NCBI GenBank assembly: GCA_947095535.1
Contig: OX352774.1
Coordinates: 217,298,965-217,362,964 of the forward strand
Source of the DNA: Poecilobothrus nobilitatus
Lineage: Eukaryota; Arthropoda; Insecta; Diptera; Dolichopodidae
Length of the DNA stretch: 64,000 nucleotides
Direction: 5' to 3'
Positions 62,701-64,000 of the stretch are shown here, in pieces (position 1 is the first letter of the stretch; every line of letters begins with the position of its first letter). The position numbers and the translations under genes were made by a program. Below the pieces are notes generated by a model. It saw nothing but the letters and a program-made list of their open reading frames with translations, ran no database searches and was not told the DNA's origin.

Positions 62701-63007
62701 TGAAAAAGTATTATATACTTATTATGATCATCTTACTAATCTACGAAATGTTAAAATGTTGAAATATTTTAACTTTTTGAAAACGGCTCTCCAAATTATC
62801 TGGTTTTGAAAAATTTTTGATTGGCATTTTGCGAATATCATATTTTATATTATTAATCGTTGTGGATCTATACTCATGTACCCTTGTTAGTGTTTTTGTT
62901 TTTCTTTTTGTGATGAAGTCTAAGCTAATGCCTCAGTTATTACTAGAATCTAGGTTCGTATAGGGCGCCAGAAAAAAAGTCTCAAAAGCATCCGTAAGAA
63001 AACTTGT
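56784..63007. other. Long AT-rich non-coding stretch
   Basis: No gene recognised. Minor items: an ATT-triplet run at 57471-57488; a GC-richer patch at 57760-57950; TCTGTATCTGTCCCAG followed by 15 nt and GTAAAA at about 57910-57945, a possible but weak microexon-like arrangement; GAGCTGTAGCGCGCTCTTTC with CTCTCT runs at 61428-61475. Open frames at 60056-60313 and 62055-62279 (-) look like chance. Confidence 0.45.
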
Positions 63008-63087
63008 AATCTGTGCAAGTTTTAAACCAGCGGGACCGTTCACTGGATTAATAAGCCGTGTTCTTAACCATTTGATCTCCTAGGCCC
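63008..63087 (-). other. tRNA-like relic (possible second SINE family)
   Basis: On the minus strand the sequence starts GGGCCTAGG, continues GATCAAATGGTTAAGAAC (D-arm and A-box-like) and CGGCTTATTAATCCAGTG (anticodon-arm-like), and ends CGCTGGTTTAAAACTTGC (T-arm-like, decayed B box). Total length is close to a tRNA. The T-stem has a mismatch and the acceptor stem does not close, so it is not a functional tRNA gene. It is different from SINE family 1. Confidence 0.4.
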
Positions 63088-64000
63088 TTCTTATTTGTAT
63101 TAAATTTGGCCTCACATTCAGGGCTCTTTTTTTTATCGTATACTCAGCACATCTTAATCGCTTTTCTTTAATGAAACAAATAATGTTGTGCCATTTTATG
63201 AAAATATTTTTTTTGTGTCTTATAGTATAGCTATGACAATAATTTTGATGTAACGAAAACATCAAAAAATAAATAAATAAAAATACAACAGTGGGAACAT
63301 GGTGAAATATGAAAATTTAAAGTGTAAACTTAATACCATTAACAAACTAACATTATATATAATAATATTATATATAAGGAATATGAAACGAAGTTTTTCC
63401 TTATTTTCTTTTATTTTTTTTTTGTTTTTATTATTTTTCTTAAATGTTTATTTTTATTTTTATGTTTGTTGCGGCTTTGGTTGATTTTTTTTTATTTTTT
63501 TTTTTTATTTTTTATTTTAATTTAAGTTTTCATCATGTCGTTATATTTTATTTTATTTTATAATTTTACAATGCAGTATGGTATAGTTAAAAACATTTTT
63601 AAACTCGGTGTGATTCGAACTGAATATAGAAAAGCAAAAAAAAAGTACAGTATAAAAAGAAAATTGTTTTTCTCTCTATCCACATAATTTTATGATGATC
63701 ATAAAATACCCCAAGAGAGATTTTAAAAGAAACAAAAAAAAATATTCTATATTGGTAATTTGGTGAGTGCGAAGTAAAAGACTGAAGAAAACTAATTTTG
63801 TTTTTTTTTTTTTTTTAAGAATGATAAGTCTAAAAAAAAGTGTAAAAATGAAAGAAAACGGATAAATTAAATGGTTAGAGTTCCGAGTACCGACGTGTTG
63901 TTCTTTATATATTATAGATTTGTAACTCCAAGATAAATAATGTACCACTTCAGAGTTTCGTATTAACTTAAAAGAACCGTAAATTTTGGTATTTGCAAGG
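63088..64000. other. AT-rich non-coding DNA, no feature
   Basis: Poly(T)-rich sequence. Open frames on both strands (63080-63265, 63299-63484 and 63676-63948) are low-complexity, with Phe/Leu/Lys codons dominating. Confidence 0.5.

Overview
This window is very AT-rich (by eye roughly four fifths A+T; not computed), carries long poly(A)/poly(T) tracts and many ACATACATATGTATG-type runs, and has no open reading frame longer than about 93 codons. It is eukaryotic nuclear DNA, either intergenic or inside a very long intron. The repeat content suggests a true fly (Diptera, probably Brachycera). It includes DINE/Helentron-like elements with a GTCC-type tetranucleotide core, a Ty3/Gypsy integrase relic, a hAT transposase relic, and tRNA-derived SINEs (this last group is unlike Drosophila). 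The species cannot be named from sequence alone. I see no intact protein-coding gene, rRNA, functional tRNA or CRISPR array.

Layout. 0-8 kb: AT-rich DNA with one GC-rich 33-nt candidate microexon (1923-1955), a truncated SINE (4660) and a dispersed structured repeat (6174-6580). 8-11 kb: a decayed Ty3/Gypsy integrase C-terminus (8101-8410), then a DINE-like element (8802-10933) split by a 1.2-kb TA-flanked MITE (9324-10538). 11-20 kb: mostly featureless, with a degenerate DINE fragment, a foldback MITE (18054) and a SINE (18206). 20-24 kb: a hAT transposase pseudogene (20007-20890) interrupted by a full-length SINE with a 9-bp target-site duplication; a second structured repeat (22222-22833), also interrupted by a SINE; and a 485-bp foldback MITE (23419-23903). 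26-33 kb: one more SINE, then the main structure of the window, two near-identical 1.6-kb DINE-like copies in head-to-head inverted orientation (28116-29712 and 31374-32948) around a 1.66-kb spacer. 33-55 kb: AT-rich DNA with scattered SINEs, a third structured repeat (42130) and microsatellites. 55.7-56.8 kb: a 1.05-kb element with inverted ends, roughly 88-bp internal tandem repeats and a GC-rich core. 57-64 kb: featureless apart from a tRNA-like relic at 63.0 kb.

The window records layered transposition: SINEs inside a hAT element and inside another repeat, and a MITE inside a DINE-like element. In three cases the pre-insertion sequence can be read by comparison with an uninterrupted copy or by joining the flanks. 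There is no set of host genes acting together here. If the microexon is real, the window lies in the intron of a plus-strand gene.
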